Positions 18,569 through 27,425 of a stretch of DNA of 64,000 nt are shown here, one piece after another. This DNA is from Paralcaligenes sp. KSB-10 (GTDB lineage Bacteria > Pseudomonadota > Gammaproteobacteria > Burkholderiales > Burkholderiaceae_B). Numbering within the stretch: the stretch's first letter is position 1; each line of letters begins with the position of its first letter. The notes beneath the pieces are model-generated. The model searched no databases, had not been told where the DNA came from, and saw nothing but the letters and a program-made list of their open reading frames with translations. The translations under genes and the position numbers were made by a program. The DNA lies in assembly GCF_021266465.1 (NCBI RefSeq), contig NZ_CP089848.1:2914001-2978000 (forward strand). Reading direction: 5' to 3'.

Positions 18569-20176
18569 TTATTTGACTTTTGCCTGGGCGTGGATCATGG
18601 AGCTGAAAAAGCTGAACAGGGCGTCGCCGGCGATAGTGCCGGCCGCGAACACCTCCAGGCTGTTGCGCACTTTATCCCCCCATATGCGCAGCGCAATAAT
18701 GCGCAACACAATACCGATGATGACTGCCCAGCCTGCCAGGGGATTGGCAATCAGCAAGCCTGTGGACAGCAGCACGCCCAATTGGCGCTTGGATCCTCCA
18801 AGAAACTGAATAATGGCGCCAGGGACGGCCCAGATCAGCAATTGCAGGGCCACGCCTTCGGCGACGCCGGCCTTGATGGTGGCCACATACACAGCGGCTA
18901 CAGGCGGTATCAGCCCACGCGTGAAGAAATTATTGTAAGTAAAGTAGACGATGGGCAGGGCAACAATGAAAGCCAGCATGCCCGCGGCCAATTGCTGACG
19001 CCGGCCCTCGAGCTCAAAACGCGGATCCGCGCCATTGCCGCGCAATATATAACCCGCCTTCAAGTCGTAGCCCATGTCCGCAAACGCGGGGCCGGTGGCT
19101 GCCGAAAAACCGCACAGCATGGCCAGAGCCACTGGCGGAAAGCCGATCAGCATGCCTATGATCAATGTGATCAGCGCTACGGCGAACGCGGGAAACCAGC
19201 CCGAATGCATTGCCGCTATGCCAACAATCATCTCGTGCGCGAAGGCGGCGAATGCCACATAGATAACGAATGCAACAAGCATGGTCGCCGACATTTCGGC
19301 ATACAGCCCGCTGCCCAGGGCAAGCAGGGCCGCCAGCACGATATAGGCGGTGGATCCCAGGCGCAGCGTGCGACGCAGATTCTCGGCCGTGCGGGTCACC
19401 ATGACGTCCGGCTCGCCCGCTGCGGCGGGCTGTTCTTTGCTGCCGGCCTTTGCCTTGCCGGACCAGATCTGGCCGGCAACCTGTATCAGCGCCACCAGCC
19501 CGGCACCCACCATAAGACCGTGGGGAATGTATAAAGCGTTGATGTCCCAGCCCATGATCGGCTTTGCGTATCCGCGGATCAGCAACCCTATGCCGAACAT
19601 GGTCAGGGCCCATATATTCCCTAAAAAGGCGATACCGAATGCCGACATCGGCACATGCAGCCATGCGCCTATAACGCCCACCCCTATGCCCGCGCCGAGC
19701 AGCTTGGCCTGCTTGCCACCGCCATCGCCCGCCTTGATGGCTTCGGCGGCGGCAACACCCGGAGGCCAGGCGCCGGATGCGGGGAATATGCGCGAGTCGA
19801 ACAGCCTGTACAGCATGTAGGCGTCCAGCAGCATGGCAAAGCCCACTCCGATGAACATGGGTATGACCAGGTCGGTTCGGCCCATCAGGTACGGAACGGC
19901 GATGGGCAGGAGCAGGCTGTTGGCCGCCCCGAACGTCGCCGATGAAATGGCTGTCTGCGCCAGGTTCTGCTCATGGATGGAGCGAAAACGCGCAAACAGC
20001 GACATGGGTATTCGCGCGATGATCATTGCCACCAAAGCGCCAATGATCGATGTGTTGGGCGTGACGCCCAGCGATGTCAGCAGCTCGATCCCGATGATCG
20101 CGCCGAGCACGCTCAGCAGGACCAGAAGCACCAGTGTGCCGACGCTGCCGACGCGAGGATGGGTAGATGTGTTCAT
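18569..20176 (-). CDS. OPT-family oligopeptide transporter
   Basis: A 535-residue membrane protein with about 14 hydrophobic segments, typical of bacterial OPT/YSL secondary transporters: IPMSLFARFRSIHEQNLAQTAISSAT near the start, DMGYDLKAGYILRGN in the second half, and FAAGTIAGDALFSFFSSM at the end. These carriers import small peptides, or metal-peptide complexes, with protons across the inner membrane. ATG 20176 is preferred, with GGGAA 6 bases upstream; the longer frame runs into the regulator gene. It starts 37 bases after the IclR gene. The dipeptidase in the same operon supports a dipeptide-like cargo. Confidence 0.9.
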   Translation of the reverse strand: MNTSTHPRVGSVGTLVLLVLLSVLGAIIGIELLTSLGVTPNTSIIGALVAMIIARIPMSLFARFRSIHEQNLAQTAISSATFGAANSLLLPIAVPYLMGRTDLVIPMFIGVGFAMLLDAYMLYRLFDSRIFPASGAWPPGVAAAEAIKAGDGGGKQAKLLGAGIGVGVIGAWLHVPMSAFGIAFLGNIWALTMFGIGLLIRGYAKPIMGWDINALYIPHGLMVGAGLVALIQVAGQIWSGKAKAGSKEQPAAAGEPDVMVTRTAENLRRTLRLGSTAYIVLAALLALGSGLYAEMSATMLVAFVIYVAFAAFAHEMIVGIAAMHSGWFPAFAVALITLIIGMLIGFPPVALAMLCGFSAATGPAFADMGYDLKAGYILRGNGADPRFELEGRRQQLAAGMLAFIVALPIVYFTYNNFFTRGLIPPVAAVYVATIKAGVAEGVALQLLIWAVPGAIIQFLGGSKRQLGVLLSTGLLIANPLAGWAVIIGIVLRIIALRIWGDKVRNSLEVFAAGTIAGDALFSFFSSMIHAQAKVK

Positions 20177-20213
20177 GAGAGTTCCCATGTGGTTTTTGTT
20201 GCAAGACGGTTGG

Positions 20214-20981
20214 TCATGACTGCGCATTCCAGAAGGAATCTCCCGCCGCGCGGCCGATAGAACTGGCATGGCCGACAAGGCGCCGGGCCAGCGTGTCGAT
20301 AAGCTCGGGTTGAGCCAGGGATACGGGAAAGCTAAGGCAAAAGGAAAGCGTTTGGCCGGCCTGCGGATCGCTGACGGCACAGCTTAGCGATCCCACACCT
20401 GGCAGAGCCTCATTCAGGGCAAGGGCCCAACCGCGATCGCGCACACGTTCCAGTTGCTGGATCAATGCCAATACGGTCTTGGGTGCACCCTCGGACGCAC
20501 AATCGAAATCGTCGGAAAACCGCGCGCGTATCGCTTCATCGTCGAGCCGCGCCAGCAGTGCGCGACCTGTCGAGGTCGCAAACGCGGGCAGGCGATGGCC
20601 GGGTGATGTCACCACTCGCAAGGGGTGCGCGCCATGATGTACACGCAACACAACGACATGTTTGCCGCTTTCATCCAGCGCCGAAATGTAGCCGGTATGC
20701 CCGGTTTCCTGCGCCAGTTCCTGCACCGCGCGTTCCATGCGTTCCAGCAACGGCGTCGCCGCGCGAACCTGGTGAGCCAGTTCAAGCATCAATAGAGAAG
20801 GGCCATAGGCCAAGGTACGTTTGTCCCGCTCCAGCAGGCCGCAATCCATCATTTGCTTGAGCAATCGGGACGATGAGCTCTTGGGCATGCCCAGCCCTTC
20901 CACCACATCCGTCACCGTCAGGTTGCGCTCGCGACTGGCCAGTAATTGCAAAATCCTGGCGGCGCTATTCAAGGAACTCAT
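20214..20981 (-). CDS. IclR-family transcriptional regulator
   Basis: 255 residues from ATG 20981: an N-terminal winged helix (AARILQLLASRERNLTVTDVVEGLGMPKSSSSRLLKQM, cited by position ~6-43) and the C-terminal effector domain (GYISALDESGKHVVVLRVH; FATSTGRALLARLDDEAIRARF; GVGSLSCAVSD). It is the first gene of the OPT-DUF1177-AroM-PepE operon. A GTTCCA-N5-TGGAAC palindrome lies 22 bases upstream of the start, in line with the operators of IclR proteins, so autoregulation of the whole operon is likely. The effector is probably the transported compound or a breakdown product. Confidence 0.9.
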   Translation of the reverse strand: MSSLNSAARILQLLASRERNLTVTDVVEGLGMPKSSSSRLLKQMMDCGLLERDKRTLAYGPSLLMLELAHQVRAATPLLERMERAVQELAQETGHTGYISALDESGKHVVVLRVHHGAHPLRVVTSPGHRLPAFATSTGRALLARLDDEAIRARFSDDFDCASEGAPKTVLALIQQLERVRDRGWALALNEALPGVGSLSCAVSDPQAGQTLSFCLSFPVSLAQPELIDTLARRLVGHASSIGRAAGDSFWNAQS

Positions 20982-21002
20982 TGAGTGGCTTTCATAATTA
21001 TT

Positions 21003-21019
21003 GTTCCAAAAAATGGAAC
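21003..21019. promoter_or_regulatory. Candidate IclR operator
   Basis: Perfect inverted repeat GTTCCA-AAAAA-TGGAAC, with arms like the TGGAA/TTCCA half-sites known from the IclR family. It lies 22 bases upstream of the IclR gene and within the 193-base gap to rluE, so it could block the regulator's promoter. Confidence 0.6.
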
Positions 21020-21174
21020 TAAGTCTCTGTATATGGGAATGGAAAATATTATAAACACGCCCGAGGAAAAAAATCAGGAGATCGATATAGGTAATTTCCC
21101 AGGTATGGCATTGAGCGTCCGTCATATTTTCGACGGCGGTTACACTGTCTTTCTCTACTCACCGGGGTTATCGC

Positions 21175-21804
21175 ATGCCGTTTCCGTCTCGTTCAGCGCT
21201 CTCCCTTCGCCTGGGTCGGCCGGCTGTGCGCCGCGTCGCCAAAGCGCCCCCCGCCGAACCCCATTTGTTGGCGCTGAACAAGCCTTTCGACGTGTTGGCC
21301 CAGTTCCACGACGACGAGGGCCGGACCACGCTCAAGGATTTCGTCCAGATCCCCGAGGTCTATCCCGCCGGACGCCTCGACCGCGATAGCGAAGGCCTGG
21401 TCCTGCTCACCAACGACGGCGGTTTGCAGGCGCGCATCACCAATCCGAAATACAAAATGACAAAAACCTATTGGGTCCAGGTGGAAGGCGAACCCACTCA
21501 GGAGCAACTGCGCCAGCTGCGCGAGGGTGTCGAACTCAAGGACGGCCTCACGCTGCCGGCCCAAGCGCGCCTGCTTGACGAACCGCAATTATGGGAACGC
21601 CACCCTCCTGTGCGTTTTCGCAAGAGTGTGCCAACCCGATGGCTGGAGCTGAGCATTCACGAAGGGCGCAACCGCCAGGTGCGGCGCATGACCGCCGCCG
21701 TGAACCTGCCCACCTTGCGCCTGGTGCGCATCCGGATCGGGCCATGGAGCCTGGACGGCTTGCTGCCCGGCCAGTGGCGCGAGATCCCGCCCCCGTGGCT
21801 TTAA
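21175..21804 (+). CDS. rluE: 23S rRNA pseudouridine synthase RluE
   Basis: 209 residues of the RsuA/RluB/RluE/RluF group. The catalytic aspartate is Asp69 in [26 protein letters not shown] precedes it and [28 protein letters not shown] follows (cited by its ends [10 protein letters not shown] and RLVRIRIG). RluE makes one pseudouridine in the peptidyl-transferase domain of 23S rRNA. There is no S4 domain, as expected for RluE. It is a housekeeping gene next to mug and appears unrelated to the catabolic modules around it. Confidence 0.9.
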   Translation: MPFPSRSALSLRLGRPAVRRVAKAPPAEPHLLALNKPFDVLAQFHDDEGRTTLKDFVQIPEVYPAGRLDRDSEGLVLLTNDGGLQARITNPKYKMTKTYWVQVEGEPTQEQLRQLREGVELKDGLTLPAQARLLDEPQLWERHPPVRFRKSVPTRWLELSIHEGRNRQVRRMTAAVNLPTLRLVRIRIGPWSLDGLLPGQWREIPPPWL

Positions 21805-21815
21805 GGAAAGCCCGC

Positions 21816-22337
21816 ATGGCGCCTACTTTGCCTCAAACGCTTCCGGACATCCTTGCGAAAGACCTGGCCGTGATTTTTTGCGGCATCAATCCCGGCCTGA
21901 GTTCGGCAGCGGCCGGCCACCATTTCGCGGGTAGAAGCAATCGTTTCTGGCGCGTGCTTCATCTGGCCGGATTCACACCCCTGCAAATACGCGCCGAGAA
22001 CGACCGCGCACTACTGACCTACGGTTGCGGCCTGACTGCGGCTGTCGCACGCCCCACGGTGCGCGCCGACGAATTGTCCCGCCATGAGTTCATCGCCGCC
22101 TCGACCGCGCTCCAGCAAAAAATTGAACGGTATGCGCCGCGCTATATCGCCTTCTTGGGCAAAGTCGCCTATTCGGCAATATCCAGGCAACGCGAGGTCC
22201 AATGGGGGCCGCAGCCGACCGACTTCGCCGGCGCAAAAGCCTGGGTGTTGCCGAATCCCAGCGGGCTCAACCGCGCATTCAAGCTGGATGATCTCGTACA
22301 GGCCTATCGCCAGCTTTATCTTGCGGCGGGCGAATAG
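21816..22337 (+). CDS. mug: G/U mismatch-specific DNA glycosylase
   Basis: A 173-residue uracil-DNA glycosylase family 2 protein: CGINPGLSSAAAGHHFAG (Asn25 in GINPG aligns with the catalytic asparagine), SNRFWRVLHLAGF, and the C-terminal VLPNPSGLNRA intercalation loop. It removes uracil and ethenocytosine from mismatches in DNA. ATG 21816 has AAGGAA 7 bases upstream and starts 11 bases after rluE, so the two are cotranscribed. The longer frame upstream overlaps rluE and has no family similarity. Confidence 0.9.
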   Translation: MAPTLPQTLPDILAKDLAVIFCGINPGLSSAAAGHHFAGRSNRFWRVLHLAGFTPLQIRAENDRALLTYGCGLTAAVARPTVRADELSRHEFIAASTALQQKIERYAPRYIAFLGKVAYSAISRQREVQWGPQPTDFAGAKAWVLPNPSGLNRAFKLDDLVQAYRQLYLAAGE

Positions 22338-22371
22338 CGTCGGCATCGACGCGAGGCCTTGCCGAGATTTC

Positions 22372-23442
22372 TCACTCCGCCCAAAGCAAGCCCATGGATT
22401 CCTTCCCGGGACAGGCTTGGCCACGCTCCATTTTCTTTATAAGGGTCGTGAGCGCCACATGTGTCGGCGTATTGATTCCCAACTCAATTGCACGGGCAAA
22501 AACATAGCCATTCATATAATCGATTTCAGTACGGCGGCCCTTGGCAATATCCTGGGCCGTGCCGGACAAAGAGGCCTCGGTCAATACCTCGGCTTGGGCA
22601 TGAAAGGCCGCCTCTACGTCGACAAGGCACTGAGCATCGCCCGCCGCGGCAGCCATCCAACGATCCGCCGCCACGCCAAATACGGGCTCAACCGTATAAC
22701 CCAAAGCCTTTCCCACATCAATCGCCTCGCCAGCCAGCCGCAGCATCAATTGTCGGCTTTCAGGTTCTGAAAAAATCCCCTTGAGGCTCAAGCCGCAGGC
22801 TGCGCACAATGCAGACGTCATCGCATTGGCCACCAGCTTGGACCAGCGCAGGCCCCACAGATTGGTGGTGTATCCTGCCGCATCCACGTGGCTCAGCATC
22901 TTGGCAAGCTGCCGAACACGTGGCGTCACACGGCCATGAGCTTCTCCGGCATAGAATATTTGCGAGGCGCTCTTTCCTTGATGCCGTGTCCTGGCAACAT
23001 GTCCTGGCCCATCCAGCCCCACGTACATGCCCCCGCCTACGCAACCCACTGTGCGCCCCCAACCAACCACGGCAGCAATGCGTTCTTCCACCAAACTGTT
23101 CTGCAAGGTGACGATATAGCCCGACGCCGACAGGTACGGTGCAATCAATTCAGCCGCCCAGCCTGTGTCGTAAAGCTTGACGCAAACAAATGCCAGATCG
23201 ATCGGGTCTTTGTACAAAGACTGGACCTGGCCGATATGCAAGGCACGCAAGGGAATCCGGGCGTCCCGTCCGGATTCCGTCAGAATAATCCCGCGCTCCT
23301 GCATCGCCGAAACATGCTCGGGCCATGGGTCGATTAAGGTCACATCAAAACCCGCCTGCGCCAACTTGCCGCCGACCCAGCCGCCCACCGCCCCGGCGCC
23401 GACAACAGCGATACGCGGGGAAGGATTATTACTGGGGTTCAA
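22372..23442 (-). CDS. Ketopantoate reductase-family (ApbA/PanE) dehydrogenase
   Basis: 356 residues, longer than PanE (about 300). N-terminal NADP fold IAVVGAGAVGGWVGGKLA, LAFVCVKLYDTGWAAE, TLQNSLVEERIAAVVG, then the C-terminal domain with the usual lysine-bearing LRWSKLVANAMTSALCAACG and TEIDYMNGYVFARAIELGI. It reduces a 2-keto acid or oxidises a 2-hydroxy acid. The start is probably TTG 23442, which overlaps the stop of the Bug gene by 14 bases; no ATG is available near the N-terminus. It is the last gene of the RpiR-linked operon. Panthothenate synthesis is unlikely given the context. Confidence 0.85.
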   Translation of the reverse strand: MNPSNNPSPRIAVVGAGAVGGWVGGKLAQAGFDVTLIDPWPEHVSAMQERGIILTESGRDARIPLRALHIGQVQSLYKDPIDLAFVCVKLYDTGWAAELIAPYLSASGYIVTLQNSLVEERIAAVVGWGRTVGCVGGGMYVGLDGPGHVARTRHQGKSASQIFYAGEAHGRVTPRVRQLAKMLSHVDAAGYTTNLWGLRWSKLVANAMTSALCAACGLSLKGIFSEPESRQLMLRLAGEAIDVGKALGYTVEPVFGVAADRWMAAAAGDAQCLVDVEAAFHAQAEVLTEASLSGTAQDIAKGRRTEIDYMNGYVFARAIELGINTPTHVALTTLIKKMERGQACPGKESMGLLWAE

Positions 23443-24406
23443 TACCGGCCGCCTTGGTCAAACTTGCATAGCGAGCCAGTTCATCGGCAATGAATGACCG
23501 GAACTGGCTGGGAGTATCGCTGGCGGCCTCAATCCCCATTTTCTCGAAATGGCTTTTCATTGCCGGATCCGACGTTACTTTGGCCACGGCCGCGGCCAGT
23601 CGATCGACAATGGGCTTGGGCGTACCGGCCGGCGCCAGCAATCCCCACCAGGTTCCGATGTTGTAGCCTTTAAGGCCGGCCTCATCCAAAGTGGGTAGAT
23701 TCGGTACTACCTTACTGCGCTTGTTGCTGGTCACAGCAAGAGCGCGAACCTTTCCAGACTGTATGAGCGGAAATATCGGTCCCAACGATCCAAAGATCAT
23801 ATCGACCTGGCCGGCGACAACCGCAGTGTTGGCATCGGCATCGCCACGGTAAGGGATGTGGGTCAGCTTGGTATGCGTCTTCTCCTGGAACAGGACGCCT
23901 GCCAGGTACAAGGGCGCGCCGACTCCCGACGAAGCGAAATCCAGCTTGCCCGGATTCGCCTTGGCCAATGCGACCAATTCCGCAACAGAAGTGGCCTTGA
24001 CCGAGGGATTCACCACCAGCACATAAGTGCCTATTGCCGCCAGGCTGATAGGCTCGAAACTCTTGACCATGTCGTAGGGAAGATTCTTGCGCACGCTCGG
24101 CGCCAATGCATGCGCCCCAGCCCCCATGAACAGGGTATAGCCATCGGGGCGCGCCCTGGCGGCTGCCCCGGCGCCTATGGATCCGCCCGCCCCGGTAATG
24201 TTCTCGATGACCACGGGCTGGCCCAGTTCCTTGGACAGGCCCGCGCCCACGCTGCGCGCGACAATATCGTTCGCTCCTCCCGCGGGATAGCCGACAATAA
24301 TCTTGATGGGGTTTGAAGGATAGGCATCCGCAGCAAACACGGCGCCGCCCGCGAACAAGGCGGAAAGCCCCAGGCAAATATGAAAGGCAGATCGAACGAT
24401 TCTCAT
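23429..24406 (-). CDS. Bug/TctC-family tripartite tricarboxylate transporter receptor
   Basis: 325 residues with a Sec signal peptide (cleavage near VFAADAYP) and the Bug fold: YPSNPIKIIVGYPAGGANDIVAR, GAGGSIGAGAAARARPDGYTL, LDFASSGVGAPLYLAG and HIPYRGDADANTAV. Bug proteins bind small carboxylates or amides in the periplasm and normally work with TctA/TctB. No such partners are in this window. The gene lies 36 bases after the carboxymuconolactone-decarboxylase-like gene and overlaps the next gene by 14 bases, so it is part of the peptidase-deacetylase operon and probably binds its substrate. Confidence 0.9.
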   Translation of the reverse strand: MRIVRSAFHICLGLSALFAGGAVFAADAYPSNPIKIIVGYPAGGANDIVARSVGAGLSKELGQPVVIENITGAGGSIGAGAAARARPDGYTLFMGAGAHALAPSVRKNLPYDMVKSFEPISLAAIGTYVLVVNPSVKATSVAELVALAKANPGKLDFASSGVGAPLYLAGVLFQEKTHTKLTHIPYRGDADANTAVVAGQVDMIFGSLGPIFPLIQSGKVRALAVTSNKRSKVVPNLPTLDEAGLKGYNIGTWWGLLAPAGTPKPIVDRLAAAVAKVTSDPAMKSHFEKMGIEAASDTPSQFRSFIADELARYASLTKAAGIEPQ

Positions 24407-24442
24407 GACGGCTCTCTTTAACGATATATTGAAAATACCCTG

Positions 24443-25009
24443 CTAACCCTGATCCTTCTTGCGCTGCCAGTCCAGCTCCGCTTTGACATAGTCCTCGGAA
24501 TCGTGCGTGACTCCCATGGCTGTGGCAATCATTGCAAAGGCAACGTAATACGCTGAAGTTATGGAAACATCCGTTATTTCGCGGGGCGTCATCCACTCTT
24601 TCAAGGCCTCGAAGCAAGCATCGCTGACTGAGCTCTTTGAGGTGAACTCCAGCACATAGCGCGCTACCGCCGCATCCACACCCTGAAATGAGACGGGAAC
24701 CGTACCCCGGCACAAAGCATCAACTTCATCTTGCGTCACGCCAGCCTGCACGGCAAGCGGCCCATGGTGCCCCATCGCGTAGGACGACTCGCGCCCGGTA
24801 ATGACGATGACAATTTCCCGGATCCGTGCGGAAACCGAGGAGTGATAGCGAGCATAATCCCCTACAGCAGCAAGACGACGCAGGCCTTCAGGCGCATGTC
24901 CCATGGAACGCAAGGCATTGGATGCCTTGCCACGGCTTTGCGTGAGCTCGGCCAGAACGGCCATGAACTCGGGGTTTTCCTTCTCATCAACGGGGGCTAA
25001 ACGAGTCAT
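24443..25009 (-). CDS. Carboxymuconolactone decarboxylase-family protein
   Basis: 188 residues of the CMD/AhpD fold: HAPEGLRRLAAVGDYARYHSSVSARIREIVIV (cited by ends HAPEGLRRL and RIREIVIV), then SSYAMGHHGPLAVQAGVTQDEVDALC. The CxxC pair of peroxidase members such as AhpD is absent, so a thiol redox role is unlikely; a decarboxylase or isomerase role remains possible. Two histidines in GHHG could bind a metal or substrate. It lies between the polysaccharide-deacetylase-fold gene and the Bug gene. Reaction unknown. Confidence 0.85.
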   Translation of the reverse strand: MTRLAPVDEKENPEFMAVLAELTQSRGKASNALRSMGHAPEGLRRLAAVGDYARYHSSVSARIREIVIVITGRESSYAMGHHGPLAVQAGVTQDEVDALCRGTVPVSFQGVDAAVARYVLEFTSKSSVSDACFEALKEWMTPREITDVSITSAYYVAFAMIATAMGVTHDSEDYVKAELDWQRKKDQG

Positions 25010-25067
25010 TTCCTCTCCATTCGGTTAAAAGCAAAATAGTTGTTCCCGCACCCCAATTTCAGTTGCC

Positions 25068-25895
25068 TCAAGCGCGTTCGAGGTAGGCGCGTACCGCCGT
25101 CTCCATGGTTGCAAAACGGGCTCCTTTCCCGAGCAGGCCTTCGATCAGACGCTCGAGCATAAGCATCCGGTGGCCACGCCCTATGACATAGGGATGGCAG
25201 GTGTAGGTCAGCACACCCCAATCGCAGGTGCGCCGCATATATTCAAAATCGTTCAGCCAGTTTTCCAGCACACCGCTGGCATTCATCAGGCCGGGCATCA
25301 GGCTGGCGGACGTACGCAAAAACTCGAAATGCGGGAAATCGTCGAGCGACCAGCTGATGGGCATCTCTACCAATGAAGTCTCTTTGCCGAACTCCATGGG
25401 CTTGTCGGTGTGCACTACATCGCCCTGGCGAACCCGATAAGGCTCATGGTCATTCGCCATCATGCTGCTCTCGTACAGGAAGCCATGGCGCAAAAGAAAG
25501 CCCACCGTATGGTCGCTCAGATCCCACGAGGGCGAGCGATAGCCTGCCGGATTCCTGCCTGTCAGCTTGAAAATCGCCTCATTGCCCCGAACCAGGCCTT
25601 CTTCCTCAAGTTCGGGTGAAAGACTGGCCGGCGGCACATGCGTCCAGCCATGATTGCCCAGTTCGTGCCCCTCGGCCACGATGCGCTCGCACAACTGCGG
25701 ATACGTACCAATGACGACACCCGGCACAAAAAACGACGACTTGATGCCGTAACGCTTAAGCAAATCAAGTATGCGGGGAACCGCCACGGCACCGAACTCT
25801 CCGCGAGACACCGGGGTGGGTGTCATCATCCCCCGCGCCACCAGGCCCGACATTGCGTCGAAGTCGAACGTCAGGCAAGCCATTAGATCTTTCAT
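25068..25895 (-). CDS. Polysaccharide deacetylase-fold amidohydrolase (PuuE allantoinase / cyclic imide hydrolase-like)
   Basis: 275 residues with a NodB-type barrel: LTFDFDAMSG (where chitin deacetylases have TFDDGP), the zinc HxxxH in ELGNHGWTH, and GYRSPSWDLSDHT. The FDFDA variant and the long C-terminal part (MPISWSLDDFPHF; GVLTYTCHPYVIGRGHR) are like PuuE-type allantoinases and cyclic imide hydrolases, not cell-wall deacetylases. No signal peptide, so it is cytoplasmic. ATG 25895 has GGAG 8 bases upstream; the longer frame is rejected. With the M20 hydrolase upstream it suggests ring opening then amide hydrolysis of a cyclic amide or ureide. Confidence 0.85.
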   Translation of the reverse strand: MKDLMACLTFDFDAMSGLVARGMMTPTPVSRGEFGAVAVPRILDLLKRYGIKSSFFVPGVVIGTYPQLCERIVAEGHELGNHGWTHVPPASLSPELEEEGLVRGNEAIFKLTGRNPAGYRSPSWDLSDHTVGFLLRHGFLYESSMMANDHEPYRVRQGDVVHTDKPMEFGKETSLVEMPISWSLDDFPHFEFLRTSASLMPGLMNASGVLENWLNDFEYMRRTCDWGVLTYTCHPYVIGRGHRMLMLERLIEGLLGKGARFATMETAVRAYLERA

Positions 25896-25966
25896 ACAGT
25901 GTCTCCGTGACAAGAATCGCGTGTTGTGCGCTCTAACATTGAATGGGTTTCGCGCTCGATCCCGGC

Positions 25967-27136
25967 TTAAAGCGGATCTCTCGCCAATATGGTCAATGCA
26001 GCCGTCTGGGCTCTGGGAACCAAAGTGTCCAGCTGGCAATACTCCTGAGGTGTATGAGCATGGCCGCCAACGGGGCCTGTGGCGCATAGCGTGGGCGCGC
26101 CGGCCGCCGCCGTAAAACCGCTATCCGCCGAGCCGCCCGTGGACTCACCCGCTACAGACAAACCCAGCTCTTGCGCCGCTTGCGCGTAATCCGCCATGAG
26201 CTCCCGGCTGGCATCAGTCTGGAACAAAGGCAGGAACCGGCCCTCGTGTGTCACACGGCCGCAGGTACAAGCCAGCGACTGGCCTTCGATAATGTTCAAG
26301 ATCCGCTTGCGCAGCCGATTTTCATCCACACCCTTTGGAAAACGCACATCCAGTTGGCCTTTTGCGTGAGGCGCGACGGTATTCACGGAAACGCCGCCCT
26401 GTATGGTCCCTACATTGGCGGTCACGCCCATGCTTTTATCGGTCAGGGCATGAAGGCCAACGATTTTCCGGGCCATGGCCTCGATCGCGCTAGCGCCCTT
26501 GTCATGAGCCACGCCTGAATGAGCCGCCACACCGTCCACTTCAAAATCGATAAAGAATGCGCCCTTGCGTTCGACCACGACATTCCCGCTGGGCCGCCCC
26601 GGCTCGGCATTCAGGACCGTCGAGGCGCCTTTGGCCATCGTCAAGGTCAGATCGCGCGATGCGGGTGAGGCGATCTCTTCATCGCCGGTAAAAAAAACAC
26701 GAATGGGCGCCCTGTTGCCTCCGACCTCGGCAAACGCACGCGCCACGAAAGCGTTCATGACCAAGCCGGCCTTCATGTCGGCAACTCCCGGGCCATAGGC
26801 AAGGCCATTCTCGACACGATACGGCCTTTGGGCCAAAGTACCGTCCGGGAAAACTGTATCCATATGGCCCAACAGCAGTACGTGAGGCGCATCGGCGCCC
26901 GCGCTGCCTGGCACCTCGGCCAGCAGGCAGTCCCCGTGGTCCGGCAGCGGAAATACTCTGGTCGCAATGCCGGCCGCCTCGAACCAGGCCCGGAACACAG
27001 CACCTACCTTGTCGACTCCGCCTTTGCCGTAGCTGCCGCTTTCAATGGCGACCACCTCTTCAAGCAGGTCGAACATTTGCTGTTCACGCGCCCGCAACCA
27101 TTCCAGTATTGCCTCACGAACTATCTCTTGTCCCAT
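25967..27136 (-). CDS. M20-family metallopeptidase (carboxypeptidase G2-like)
   Basis: 389 residues from ATG 27136. Metal-site motifs: LLGHMDTVF, GPGVADMKAG, catalytic glutamates in FTGDEEIASPASR, NAEPGRPSG, and a C-terminal histidine in GGHAHTPQEY; a bacterial exopeptidase dimerisation domain lies between (VDGVAAHSGVAHDKGASAIEAM). Such enzymes remove C-terminal glutamate or hydrolyse N-acyl or N-carbamoyl amino acids. An in-frame TTG at 27223 would add 29 residues that look somewhat like a signal peptide, so periplasmic location cannot be excluded. It is the first gene of the minus operon facing the RpiR regulator, across a region with a strong palindrome. Confidence 0.87.
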   Translation of the reverse strand: MGQEIVREAILEWLRAREQQMFDLLEEVVAIESGSYGKGGVDKVGAVFRAWFEAAGIATRVFPLPDHGDCLLAEVPGSAGADAPHVLLLGHMDTVFPDGTLAQRPYRVENGLAYGPGVADMKAGLVMNAFVARAFAEVGGNRAPIRVFFTGDEEIASPASRDLTLTMAKGASTVLNAEPGRPSGNVVVERKGAFFIDFEVDGVAAHSGVAHDKGASAIEAMARKIVGLHALTDKSMGVTANVGTIQGGVSVNTVAPHAKGQLDVRFPKGVDENRLRKRILNIIEGQSLACTCGRVTHEGRFLPLFQTDASRELMADYAQAAQELGLSVAGESTGGSADSGFTAAAGAPTLCATGPVGGHAHTPQEYCQLDTLVPRAQTAALTILARDPL

Positions 27137-27313
27137 GCCTATTCCATTCAGTGCCCCCGCATTGGCATCGTTCAAACGCAGCAAGGCAATGAAAACGAGG
27201 GCCGCAAGCGCGCATCCTGGCAAGGCCGATCGAAAGCGGAATTCGCCTATCGATGTCCGTCAGCCGGCTTTTATCAACCCATTATGACGACATAAAACCA
27301 TTTTTTTTGAAAA

Positions 27314-27333
27314 TATGCAATAAGCATTGCATA
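27314..27333. promoter_or_regulatory. Candidate RpiR operator, site 1
   Basis: Perfect inverted repeat with 8-base arms, TATGCAAT-AAGC-ATTGCATA, between the divergent M20 hydrolase and RpiR genes. The core TGCAAT-N4-ATTGCA recurs at 31225 upstream of the other Bug operon. RpiR proteins bind such palindromes, so this is the likely operator for both divergent genes. Confidence 0.65.
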
Positions 27334-27425
27334 AATTGGCAAACCCCCGCATGGCACAGAGTCGACAGGCAAGCCGACAATGCCTGCACAGCGTAAAATG
27401 ACGCGTAAAGAACTCGGCCAAGCCA

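Noticed and set aside
22372-23442. Pantothenate biosynthesis gene panE
   Set aside because: The protein is longer than PanE and is translationally coupled to a Bug receptor in a catabolic operon; the family name does not fix the substrate.
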